A DNA stretch of 64,000 bases, taken from contig AP025069.1 of the NCBI GenBank assembly GCA_036186865.1, forward strand, positions 23,541,382 to 23,605,381. The letters run 5' to 3'. The stretch is from Eustoma russellianum (taxonomy: Eukaryota; Streptophyta; Magnoliopsida; Gentianales; Gentianaceae). Both the position numbers and the translations under genes were made by a program. This document shows, piece by piece, positions 1 to 8,850 of the stretch; position 1 is the stretch's first letter, and each line of letters begins with the position of its first letter. Under the pieces are notes generated by a model that had not been told where the DNA came from, searched no databases, and saw nothing but the letters and a program-made list of their open reading frames with translations.

Positions 1-27
1 TTCAGAATTATTATATTGAGATAAGGC

Positions 28-894
28 TTAGTAATTACTGACCCGAAGCTGGTCAAACAGATCGTCGATCCGTGGTAACGGATACTTATTCTTTACGGTG
101 ATCTTGTTGAGTTCCCGATAATCAATGCACAGTCGCATACCTCCATCCTTTTTCTTTACAAATAAAACCGGGGCACCCCACGGTGACACACTTGGACGGA
201 TCAGTTTCTTTTCCAACAACTCGTGTAATTGTTCTTTTAGTTCTTTCAGCTCAGCGGGTGCCATGCGGTAAGGAGCTTTAGAAATGGGTTCAGCTCCGGG
301 GATGAGATTTATTTCGAAGGAAATTTCTCGATCAGGAGGAAGTCCTGGTAGTTCTTCTGGAAAGACATCCAGAAACTCTTGAACTACTGGAACTTGTAGA
401 ATGTCTACCGCTGTCTGCTCGGTATTAAGAGTATAAACGAGATATCCTCGACCTCCTTTTTGCAATGCTTGACGAGCCCGAGCTATATTCACAAAAACAT
501 TCTTTGACTTCTTCAACTTAGTACCCCCTTGAAATGATACTTCCTCTTGCTCCTGAACTCTGAAAGTGACTCTCTTCTGATTGCAGTCAATATGGGCATG
601 GTTCTTAGACAACCAGTCCATACCGAGAATAATGTCAAAGTCACTCATCGTAATCGGAATCAGGTCAGCCGTGAGTCGATGATCATCGAGCTCGATTGTG
701 CAATTCTTATACAGAAAGTGAGACGTGAGCACTTGATCACCAGCGGCTTGGATCCGATAAGGTGGGTTAAGCCGGATGGGATCACGGTCTATTTCCTTAG
801 CAAATTTCTTAGATATAAAGGAGTGGCTGGCGCCACTATCAAACAAGGCATTTGCGGGTATACAACATACAAGAATGGCGCCTGAATCATACAA
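28..894 (-). pseudogene. pol: G1 pol fragment: aspartic protease and N-terminal reverse transcriptase
   Basis: The frame opens with a retroviral-type aspartic protease carrying the active-site motif FDSGASHSF near residues 18-26. A linker follows, then the fingers region of a Ty3/gypsy RT with PYRMAPAELKELKEQL, SVSPWGAPVLFVKKKDGG and MRLCIDYRELNKITVKNKYP (about residues 205-275). The protease would cut the Gag-Pol precursor and the RT would copy element RNA into DNA. The frame breaks at about position 48, just after the residues FDQL and before the conserved catalytic palm, and ends in a stop at 28. A small deletion with frame loss is the likeliest cause. The start at 894 is only the first ATG; the true pol start may be upstream, since gag ends at 947. 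Confidence 0.85.
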
Positions 895-946
895 AGCTTT
901 AACTACATAGCAATATAATATTTATCAAATTGACATTGCATAAATT

Positions 947-2203
947 TTAAATCATACCCGCCACGACGTCTCCAGCTTCCTCAACTGCAGCATCAGTCAT
1001 CAGGTGCACACGCGCATTCGAGCGCTGACGTTGGTTCCTTTGCTGCTGGCCACCACGCTCACGACAATCTCTCAGAATATGTCCAGTCTTGCCACATCCA
1101 GCACAAGCAGCTCCCTTATCAGGGCAGTCCCTGATTATGTGACCAGTCTTGCCGCAACCAAAGCACTTACCAGCTTGTACATAACACTCGCCCAAATGAT
1201 TCTTCTTACAATGGGGGCACGTGGGAATGGCCTGCTGCTGCTGTCCTTGCTTCTCTTGATTACCTCTTTGATTACCCTGATTCTGCCCCCGGCGTTGACC
1301 ACGATTCTGATTCTGTTGTCTTCCTTGCTTCCCATGAAAATTTTGCTTAGTCATTTTCCTTGTTCTCTGTTCACCAGAATTGTCCCTTCCTCTTTTCTGA
1401 CCCACTGTCGCATCGCGGCGAATGATATCCTTTTCTATCCGATAGCATGCATCAACCAGCGCCTCGAAATCCGCAGAGATAACATTCACCAACCAAGTAC
1501 GAATTCTGGGATTCAACCCACTCTCAAACTTTACCATCTTAGACTCCTCATCATTCATCACCGCCGGAGAAAATCTACCCAAGGCCAGAAACTTGCTCAC
1601 ATACTCAGACACCGTCATACCAGGCTCTTGCTTCAACATTTCAAAATCATGTCTCTTTTGCATCTTAACGGAAGGGGGAAAATAGAACTTATTGAACTCC
1701 TGGATGAATCTTTCCCATGGAATCGGTCGGGGCAAGGGTTGCAGTTTAGCCTTCCACCACTGGTTTGCCTCACCAAGGAGGAAGGGTCTCACAGCTTGGG
1801 TTTTCATATGGTCGGGGGCTCCATTCAATTCAAAGCAGTTCTCTACCTCGTCTAACCACTTTTCAGCCATATCAGGGTCAGACTTGCCTTCAAAAGGTGG
1901 TACATTAGCTCGCTTAAGCTTCTCAAAGTAATACTGTGCATCTCTTATTGGTTCGTAAGGGGGAGGAGGGGCAACTTGTTGAATCATCCCTTGACCAATT
2001 TGTGTTACAGTCTGACAGAATGCTTGGAAATCTGGAATAATAAGTGGTACTTGTGGAAGAGGATTTCCTTGAACTGGTGGAGGATTCTCATTTTGCGGTG
2101 GAGGAGGAGGCGGAGGAACTGGATCTTGAGGTGGTGGAGGGTTTGGTTCAGGTGCATGGGTAGCATCTCTGCGGGGCCTACCACGACCGCGAGTCCGAAC
2201 CAT
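947..2203 (-). CDS. gag: G1 Gag (nucleocapsid/capsid polyprotein)
   Basis: An intact 418-codon frame encodes the structural protein that packages element RNA into virus-like particles. The N-terminus is basic (MVRTRGRGRPRR), followed by a proline-rich stretch at about residues 18-60. The central retrotransposon gag domain runs from about residue 90 to 260 and includes MTVSEYVSKFLALGRF and a block ending ALVDACYRIEKDI. A basic, Gln/Asn/Gly-rich linker leads to three cysteine knuckles at about residues 330-383: an atypical one (CPHCKKNHLGEC) and two nearly identical CCHC knuckles (CFGCGKTGHIIRDC and CAGCGKTGHILRDC), probably a local duplication. The ATG at 2203 is chosen because it opens the basic N-terminus about 270 bases after the primer site. 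No internal stop is present, in contrast to the broken pol downstream. Confidence 0.9.
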   Translation of the reverse strand: MVRTRGRGRPRRDATHAPEPNPPPPQDPVPPPPPPPQNENPPPVQGNPLPQVPLIIPDFQAFCQTVTQIGQGMIQQVAPPPPYEPIRDAQYYFEKLKRANVPPFEGKSDPDMAEKWLDEVENCFELNGAPDHMKTQAVRPFLLGEANQWWKAKLQPLPRPIPWERFIQEFNKFYFPPSVKMQKRHDFEMLKQEPGMTVSEYVSKFLALGRFSPAVMNDEESKMVKFESGLNPRIRTWLVNVISADFEALVDACYRIEKDIIRRDATVGQKRGRDNSGEQRTRKMTKQNFHGKQGRQQNQNRGQRRGQNQGNQRGNQEKQGQQQQAIPTCPHCKKNHLGECYVQAGKCFGCGKTGHIIRDCPDKGAACAGCGKTGHILRDCRERGGQQQRNQRQRSNARVHLMTDAAVEEAGDVVAGMI

Positions 2204-2473
2204 CTGTATACGGAGCAGAAAGATATATATTTATATACATTGAAATAACTGACTGAATTTAGACATGCTTGGAAAAGAATTTTCAAAGCAGGAAAAGAGA
2301 TAATGTATATATGGCATGTCAGGCTGGCGGTTCAACTAGGGCCCTATTTCCAGTCTAAGTTGTCTAAGTTAAGGTTACCTCTCTTCTAAGGTCATGACTT
2401 AAGTCTAAGATCAATTCTTAGATTTCTAAGATCGTAACTTAGCTTCTATGTTCTGCCCAAATCTAGAGCCTGG
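2204..2473 (-). other. G1 untranslated leader
   Basis: About 270 bases between the primer binding site and the gag start. No conserved frame is visible. It would hold the packaging and leader functions of the element RNA, which I cannot localise. Confidence 0.6.
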
Positions 2474-2485
2474 GCTCTGATACCA
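2474..2485 (-). promoter_or_regulatory. G1 primer binding site
   Basis: The minus strand reads TGGTATCAGAGC, complementary to the 3' end of plant initiator tRNA-Met. It lies two bases inside the LTR end at 2488, the normal place for minus-strand DNA priming. Confidence 0.9.
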
Positions 2486-3244
2486 CCTGTAGCGCCCCGT
2501 ACTCGGCTACCCTCGTACGATGCGCCCGCCGTACTTTCCCTTTCGGGAAAATACAAAGCGTCGATACTTAACTCGTAAAATCCATGAACAATCATGAATT
2601 ACAAAGTCACGATCTTAACAGGTTGATAAAAATACGGCAGAATTTGAACCTTAATCCGAAAGCGTCAAATCGCGAATACATAGCAAAATTATACAAACCG
2701 ATCCGATGGTACTAGTCCATGAAATTAGACCAATCATAACCCGAATGAGAAACAAAAATAGCTATGTTCCATACATCCCAAATGTTCATCAAAAACTTCT
2801 TTCTTCAATTTCTTATCCGCGGCGTCAATAGCCTAAGGGTACGGCACTCGGGGCTCATCCTCAATCCACTCGACTTCCTTTCCTGGCTCTGGGGAAAAAT
2901 AAATGGGTGAGCGACAACTCGCCAGCAAGTATACAATAACTCCATGCAATAAAGAGAAAATGGCATACAAGAATCAAACCCCAAATCCTTACGTTAAATC
3001 ATACCTGACAACACCTTTTCAGAATATCATACTTAAAGTCATCTCAACACTGAGTCAAAGTCTGAATGTCATCACTTAATTTAGATGCTACGTACTATAG
3101 TTAACTTCATACTTTCATGAATGAACATCATGCATACTGTGTATGAAAATGTGAATGCAATGGGATTTCAATGAAAAGCATGCTCATAAAATACTTGTTC
3201 TTTCTTTCTTTCTTTCAAATCGTAACCATCATAAAACGAGGAGG

Positions 3245-3455
3245 AGTGTCAGCCTATTATACCGGGCATGACTCGGTTCTTATAATATGTTCACGTTCAG
3301 GTCTATTATACCGGACCTGGTACGGTTCTTATGGCTCGTCAGACCTATTATACCGGGTCTGGATCGGTTCTTATAATCATGATCATCTTCAGACCTATTA
3401 TACCGGGTCTGGGTCGGTTCTTATAATCTTCAGATCAATTAACCCCGGATCTGTA
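3245..3455 (-). repeat. Tandem hairpin array in G1 LTR
   Basis: At least five units spaced about 40-50 bases apart carry short inverted arms around a constant core TATTATACCG. Examples on the plus strand are CAGGTC with GACCTG (about 3298-3319), CAGACC with GGTCTG (about 3340-3361 and 3390-3411), and CAGATC with GATCTG around AATTAACCCCG (about 3431-3453). The arms change in a compensating way while the loop stays fixed. The array lies about 0.75-0.97 kb from the LTR 3' end. Confidence 0.7.
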
Positions 3456-5227
3456 GCGGGTTAAGCTGGCCAGAAGGGACGGAATTCTTTCAAAACTTTA
3501 TATAAAACATCACCAAAATCATGGCGTGAAACATATGAGCATGCCAATGCAAATGCATGAGATGCAACATGATATAAGGCACTTATGATATCACACACAA
3601 CTTTCTGCATGAGCTGGAAAAATTCCAGCAATATGTCCTGTATTGTCCGGTCTTAGAATCCATCCTTTGAGCCCATTTTCCAGAAACTAAAAACATGGAC
3701 ATGCACCATATGATCTTGACTACATTCTGTACAAATTTCATGAACTCTTGACAAATGTAAGTGCCTCTATAAATTTAACTTCCAACGTGGGTGCAACAGG
3801 AATTCTGCTGTACCCTTAACTCCATTCCTTACCTTGTCTCCTTCCATAAACTCATTATGGGGCTCACTTTGTACCTGGAAATCTTCCCTGTTTCCTTTAT
3901 GAACAATATTCAATTACCCATTCACCAAAACAAGTCAAAATAAATATTATACAACTCATATAAGCACATAGGGTCAATCTGTCCTGTTTTTCCAGAATAT
4001 TACACCAACTTCCCTTCAATAGTTTACCATCAAAATCAATAGGGAAAGTCAATTTCTTTACATGGAAACTTAGCTCTATGTCTTAGGTACTTCCTGTAAA
4101 AATTTCAGGCCAATCCAAGATGTTTAAGTTACTCAAATAATTTTTCTTCCTAAGGTGGTACGTCCAGAAACGGTTTTGACCCACTGGTACTAAAATTTTA
4201 TTTCTGACCAATCCACAAATGATTTTCCAGAAATTCCAAAGCCACAGTAAACTAGACATAATATGCTACGACCACACCAAAAATAAGCTCAATCCAACGG
4301 TTATAAGGTCCTAAACTAAGTCCATCAATTAGGCATACAATCTGTCCAGAATTCCATTTTCAGTCAACATGCATAGAAACATCTTTTCTTCCCTACTTCT
4401 TGTTCTTTAGCCTATGGTCCAAGTTAATGACCATTCAATAGACTTAATAAGACTCTCCTATACAATTTCAAGTCTCCTCTTTAGCATGCAAAAGTCATTC
4501 ACATGAACTATTCATTATTCCACAAAACAGTCCCCTAATTTTAACAAATTTCAAACATCAAGAGTAGCAACTTAGACTCATTTTCACTAAAGTCATAACC
4601 TAGTCTTCTAGACATTCATGCATGCACATATTCACATATATTACAAGAAATTAAAGTATACTTGCCTCTTCAACTAAAGCTTTTGCCTTTGTTTGGTTAG
4701 GAAGTGAGATGTGGTGATATCCTTCACCCTTTTCACCTAGGGTACACGGTTTTGAGGGAGTGAAGTAGAAAGTTTAGTTCTTTATTCAAATGAAAGAACT
4801 AAGTCATCTTTAAGTTAGAGCATCTTACCAAATAGTCTTGAAATGGAGATTCAAGCACCTCAATGTATCTCCTCCTAAGAAAGTTGGTAGCTTTCCCCTA
4901 TTTCCACCTTGAACCCACGGTTTTAGCATAAAACAAGAGAATGCATGTGAGTTTCATTCTCATAAAAATGAGAATTCTCTTAAGGAGATTAGGAACAACA
5001 CTTACCTAGATGTCTCCTTGAGGTCTTGAAGTGAGCTTGAAGTCCTAGCCCTCAAGATGGAGGGGCCGAAATCTCTTGATGAAGGAAAGGTGGAGATTTT
5101 TGCTAAGTGTTCTTGGTCTTGCAATATGAGAGAGAGAGACTTCTAGAACAAGTTGAATTGAACTATCTTTGGAGGCTTAGGGGGGACGGTTTTTGGGAGG
5201 GAATTGGGGAGATTAGGGCTTCCTTGT

Positions 5228-5320
5228 AACTTAACCAAGGTTAATCTAGCTTAACCTTGGTTACTTTGCTCAACCATAGTTACTTTTTGTGTTAACCAAG
5301 GTTACTTTAGCAAACCATGG
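5228..5320. repeat. Degenerate AACCAAGGTTA repeats in G1 LTR
   Basis: Several copies of AACCAAGGTTA-like words occur in both orientations (TTAACCAAGGTTAATC, AACCATAGTTAC, TTAACCAAGGTTAC, AACCATGGTTAC). Each is close to palindromic. They form a small cluster with no known function. Confidence 0.6.
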
Positions 5321-5534
5321 TTACATCATTCTTGGTTAGAGAAAGTGATCATGGCAAAAATTAAAAATCTCCCATGCCTAGACAAGTAGTGGCCGATTTT
5401 TGGGTTGGGGTCTTAATGACCTCAACCACCCTTAAATGAGTTGTCTTAACTTGTTTCCTAATTACATGTATATTTTATTCTATTCATTCTTTTCCTAATA
5501 ACCTCTTGTCTTTGTTGTCTTAACCAATAAAAGG

Positions 5535-5544
5535 NNNNNNNNNN
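5535..5544. other. Assembly gap (10 N)
   Basis: Ten N characters, probably a placeholder of arbitrary length. It separates two divergent gypsy LTRs in opposite orientation, so the join across it should not be trusted as contiguous. Confidence 0.99.
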
Positions 5545-7009
5545 GAGGATCTCCATGTATAGGCCGAATTTTGTAGGCTTCTTGGCCAATTGATATTTCT
5601 TGTAATTTCAGCTCATGTACTATATTGTTTCACATATTTTATTGTGTTCTAAAATTAGCATGTGCATGCATACATATCCCATTTGCACGTGCATACATAT
5701 ATGTTGATATGTATGGTTCATGTAACCCTACTCTCATGTATTACTCTCTTGAGTTTTCCCTTATTTAATTTGGGCTTGGTATCACCTTAATAAGAATTAA
5801 GTAAAGAGACTTAAAGGAACTTAAGTAACATGTGCTAAAAGAAATTTCCGTCTTTCATTCCGTTTCATATCCATAGATTTTTACTTACATGATCATGTGG
5901 GTACAACAAAAAGCGTTTTTAAAGAAAAGATTCAGTTTTGACAAGAATGCTTTCCGTTGGTACCATTTATTTCTGGCCAGCTTAACCCGCTCCAGATCTG
6001 GGGTTAATTGATCTGATGATTATGACCGTTCAGGACCGGAGAGAATAGACCTGATTATGACCGTTCAAGCCGAAGAGAATAGACCTGATTATGACCATAC
6101 AGGCCCAGAAAGAATTGACCTTATTATGACGATTATGACCGTACAGGCCCGGAGAAAATAGACCTGATGACTATGATTGATGATATGACCGTTTTCGGAT
6201 CCGGAAATAATAGATTCGAAGGGATGAACATGACCGCCTCAGATCCGGATATAATAGATCTAAACACTCTCTTGTTGTTGTTGACGATAATGTTTTGAAA
6301 GAAAGAATGAATGAATTTGTCCTTATTTTATCATACGGCATCACACGTGCATATTCATACATGTTGCATTTAATGGCTATTCGTATGTTTGGTACACTGC
6401 TACTTAGACTAGTATGTTATGACTTTATATCCCCTAAGTTATGATTTTAATGTTATGTCGTATAAGTTATGATCTTGTTACAAACGGATATTGGATGGAT
6501 AATCAGGTATGTTACAAAACAAAAATTTTGGGGTTTTGGTTCATGTGTGTACTTTCCATTTAATTCATGATTATTTATGGTTTACTTGCTGGTGATGTTG
6601 TCACTCACCCCTTATTTTTCCTCCCAGAACCCGCAGGAAATAGGGTCGAGTGGATCGAGGATGAGCCTAGGGTTCTCTATCCGTAGAAGAGCGAAAGAAG
6701 GACGGCTTAAGGGTTTTTGTTATAACGGTCATGTTTGATGGACTTTTTATAAACTTATGTTGGGAACATTGATTTTTGGATTTCCTCACTTTGTGAACAC
6801 GTTTGTAAGACATATGACGGATTTTTAGACTCTTTTATTTTAAAAGTTTTTATTCTGCCTCGGTTTTGTTTACCTGTTGATGTGTAAGCAGGAAGGTCCA
6901 CATATTTTGTTATGGACTACGACATGTTATGAATTGACGCTTGGTACTCTCCGTATTGAAGTACGGCGGGCGCACCGTATCTAGCTAGGCCGGGGCACGG
7001 GGCGCTACA
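5545..7009 (+). repeat. Gypsy LTR fragment, plus orientation, G4-like
   Basis: The 3' part of a gypsy LTR ends ...GGGGCGCTACA at 7009. Its last kilobase resembles the G4 LTR at 54898 (reverse complement) more than the adjacent G1 LTR. The shared block at about 6585-6690 reads TTGCTGGTGATGTTGTCACT, then a CCACTCGACC-type block in reverse. The 5' end is lost in the gap. No primer site follows at 7010; the sequence goes directly into Sirevirus internal DNA, so this end is either a solo LTR or the 3' LTR of an element whose body is in the gap. Confidence 0.8.
5993..6262 (+). repeat. Tandem hairpin array in gypsy LTR
   Basis: Seven units with short inverted arms and an 11-base spacer close to CGGAGAGAATA. 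The clearest are CAGATC/GATCTG at 5993-6015, TCGGATC/GATTCGA at about 6195-6219, and AGATC/GATCT at about 6241-6261. Units in between (about 6031-6053, 6064-6085, 6109-6131, 6143-6165) have one or more mismatches. This is the same array type as in G1 and G4, at a similar distance from the LTR end. Confidence 0.7.
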
Positions 7010-7474
7010 CTAGATCGCATCATTTCTTCACAAAAGCATGATAACGACAAAACCGGATTAGGATACGTTCAGAAAAATGAGACACTAAACAAATCAACAA
7101 AATTCATTTCGTCTAAGAAAATAGATGCATCTAAGACATATGTGGAGCCTAAGAAGACGTCTAGATCCCCCCTATGACATCTCATCGTGCTTCATCTTCA
7201 TATCATACGAGATATAATTATGTGCCGTACAAATACGTTAAGAAACTACAAATGCATACACGGCATCCATTTACATCACACACCATGCACACCAACACAA
7301 GAACATATCAAAAACGACAACCATACAATATTCATAAGGGAATTCTCGGCCAAAGGCCAAATGTACTCTCAACTCACGTCTATTATGTTGCGTCTTCATT
7401 CTCACCTTTTGGAAGACCTAGAAAGGTCACCCAAATTTTGGTACCAAAAGGGACATTTGCAAAGGGTTGAATAA
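7010..7474 (+). pseudogene. Sirevirus internal 0: gag C-terminal remnant
   Basis: The remnant begins at TAGATCGCATCATTTCTTC, which matches the interior of gag in internals 1 and 2, and runs to the stop near 7470. One frame shows ILGQRPN and GRPRKVTQILVPKGTFAKG, the same C-terminus as the other array members. The frame is shifted between the upstream DKTG-type block and the end. The N-terminal gag and zinc knuckle are missing because the gypsy LTR cuts the element at 7009/7010. No pol follows: the polypurine tracts begin about 120 bases after the stop. Confidence 0.8.
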
Positions 7475-7593
7475 ATAACCCTTAAGAACCACTTTTGATA
7501 TTATTGCACAATACACTTGAAATACATGATTTTTGTTGTTTTACTAATTGCAGTTTTTTTCTTACATGCACTTTTGATTTTATTTCCAAAATA

Positions 7594-7779
7594 AAGGGGG
7601 AGAGAGAGTGCATGATTTAAGGGGGAGTGAGAGTGATTGATCGCAAATATCAAGGGGGGAGAGAATTTAAAATTCAAAATTTGAAATTCGAAATTTTAAT
7701 TTGTGCACGATTGTAGGGGGAGTGGTTAAATTTAAATAATAAACTAAGGTTTTTTTGCAAATCATCAAAAGGGGGAGAT
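7594..7779 (+). promoter_or_regulatory. Multiple polypurine tracts before LTR A
   Basis: Five G-rich purine runs (AAAGGGGGAGAGAG, AAGGGGGAGTGAG, AAGGGGGGAGAG, AGGGGGAGTGG and AAAAGGGGGAGATT) occur within about 190 bases, the last touching the LTR start. A polypurine tract primes plus-strand DNA synthesis. Repeated tracts are a known hallmark of Sireviruses. Confidence 0.85.
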
Positions 7780-7997
7780 TGTTGAGAAAAAGAGTCTAAG
7801 TGACTCAGAAAATGCATGATTTAAATAACGTGTGTTTAAGAAATGCATGACACAATTTAAAACTTGACACGTTTTTGCGACAAACTTGCCTTATATACTT
7901 CATATATAATGTTGCCGTACTAACAAGCCATGAAGATTTAAAGCTCACATCAAATGGCAAACATTTATTGTGTTTGAACTATTTTAAGGTGCCTCCA

Positions 7998-8050
7998 TTA
8001 ATGAACTAAACTAGTTCATTAAGTGAAGTACTTAGTTAAATGAACTAAGT
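7998..8050. promoter_or_regulatory. Double inverted repeat in LTR A
   Basis: TTAATGAACTA (7998-8008) is followed by AAC and its complement TAGTTCATTAA (8012-8022). A second hairpin, ACTTAGTT (8030-8037) with AACTAAGT (8043-8050), comes directly after. The same cluster occurs in LTR B (about 18612), LTR C (about 31057) and the SIRE-A 3' LTR (about 46969-46993). Confidence 0.75.
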
Positions 8051-8130
8051 GGTTCATTAAATAGAGATATATTTGGAGAAGGCATGATGGCAATAAACAT
8101 GGAAATGGAAAGTCTCCTCTCCTTATTATT

Positions 8131-8138
8131 CACACGTT
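8131..8138. other. Target site duplication of L1a, left copy
   Basis: CACACGTT, repeated at 13566-13573 on the other side of L1a. It borders the poly-T (the A-tail on the minus strand). Confidence 0.8.
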
Positions 8139-8345
8139 TTTTTTAAAGAAACCGATATTTTATTAATGAAAAACCTCACTTTTGGTGGAGGAAAACCTTA
8201 TTACAATCATCAAAGTATGTGAATAAATACAATAGCGAGGAAATGATAACATATCTCCAGTCGTATATGATATGCCGCATTAAAACCTTGCCAAGAAAAA
8301 CCACCCTTGTGGATAAAACCCTGGCGAAGGAAAAAGCGTACATAT
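8139..8345 (-). repeat. L1a conserved LINE 3' end
   Basis: Shared with the ends of L1b, L1c, L1d and L1e. The sense strand has a core TATCCACAAGGGTGGTTTT, in which CCAC and GTGG can form a small hairpin. It is flanked by CCTTCGCCA upstream and TGGCAAGG downstream, which can pair with one bulge. An AATAAAAT signal and the A-tail follow. Confidence 0.8.
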
Positions 8346-8571
8346 TTATACTGCCATCATTGATATGTGTATAATCTAATATAAAGTTTGAATGAGTGGT
8401 TGTTGCCGTTGAAGATGTATGCGGTGGTCGCCAGTTGCAGCCATGAAAGTCCTTGCGTGATACTTCCTTATCCAGTAGAAGCCATACCTCAGGAAAAATA
8501 TACATATAAATTACGCCGATGATGTTGAGCATCCAAAGAAAAGCAAAGAGAAATATCAGACACGTACCGAC

Positions 8572-8602
8572 ATCGCCTTGGCAAGGTCGATGCCAAGGCG
8601 AT
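8572..8602 (-). promoter_or_regulatory. L1a 3' UTR hairpin 2
   Basis: ATCGCCTTGGC (8572-8582) and GCCAAGGCGAT (8592-8602) form a perfect 11-bp stem with a 9-base loop. It lies about 180 bases downstream of hairpin 1 in the sense direction. Confidence 0.8.
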
Positions 8603-8778
8603 AAATATGTTACTAGTCGCTGAGTTTGATATGTCATGGGATCCAGCAAAATTGTATTGAAGTATTTCGCCACGAGTTTGTAGACTCCAAACCATGTGAG
8701 AGGAAGCATAAATAGGCAGTTACGAAGCAAGATGTGATAGGCTAATACATATTTGAAAAGATAGCAATACGTACCAAG

Positions 8779-8808
8779 CCTGCCTGAATCTTGTGGGATA
8801 CAGGCAGG
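8779..8808 (-). promoter_or_regulatory. L1a 3' UTR hairpin 1
   Basis: CCTGCCTG and CAGGCAGG form an 8-bp stem, extendable past one mismatch to 11-base arms with an 8-base loop. It begins about 43 bases after the ORF2 stop. Confidence 0.8.
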
Positions 8809-8850
8809 GATAAGTAGAAAAGGCCAATCCATGTGGAAGACTGTAATGGA

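Larger units (their letters stand above)
1..5534 (-). mobile_element. Ty3/gypsy chromovirus-like element G1, partial
   Basis: This is a minus-strand LTR retrotransposon. It reads, in its own direction, 5' LTR (2488-5534), primer binding site (2474-2485), leader, gag (947-2203), then protease and the start of reverse transcriptase (28-894). The rest of pol and the 3' LTR lie outside the window. The 5' end of its LTR is lost in the N gap at 5535-5544. The order gag, protease, RT and the RT motifs place it in Ty3/gypsy. The long LTR beginning TGTAGCGCCCC and the gag type suggest the Tekay/Del chromovirus branch, but no chromodomain is visible here, so the branch is an inference. Confidence 0.85.
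2488..5534 (-). repeat. G1 5' LTR (5' end lost in gap)
   Basis: On the plus strand it starts TGTAGCGCCCCG at 2488, directly after the primer site, so this is the 3' end of the minus-strand 5' LTR. At least 3 kb is present. It shares with the LTRs at 5545-7009 and 54898-58378 the terminal CGCCCGCCGTACTT block, a conserved block near 2850-2930 (TCATCCTCAATCCACTC, then AGCAAGTATAC), and a hairpin array. The distal part (4600-5534) contains AACCAAGGTTA-like repeats at about 5228-5320. No coding capacity is credible. Divergence from the other two copies is clear by eye, so it is a separate subfamily. Confidence 0.85.
7780..8138 (+). repeat. Sirevirus LTR A, 5' segment
   Basis: Starts TGTTGAG at 7780 right after the last polypurine tract. 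It is interrupted at 8138 by LINE L1a. It includes the palindromic cluster at 7998-8050. The LTR resumes at 13574. Confidence 0.85.

Noticed and set aside
1004..1855. 283-codon frame on the plus strand
   Set aside because: It is the antisense of the intact G1 gag and has a low-complexity leucine/threonine composition; no family features.
3245..3455. CRISPR-like appearance of the tandem LTR repeats
   Set aside because: This is a plant genome; units are imperfect, with short variable stems and no unique spacers or cas genes.
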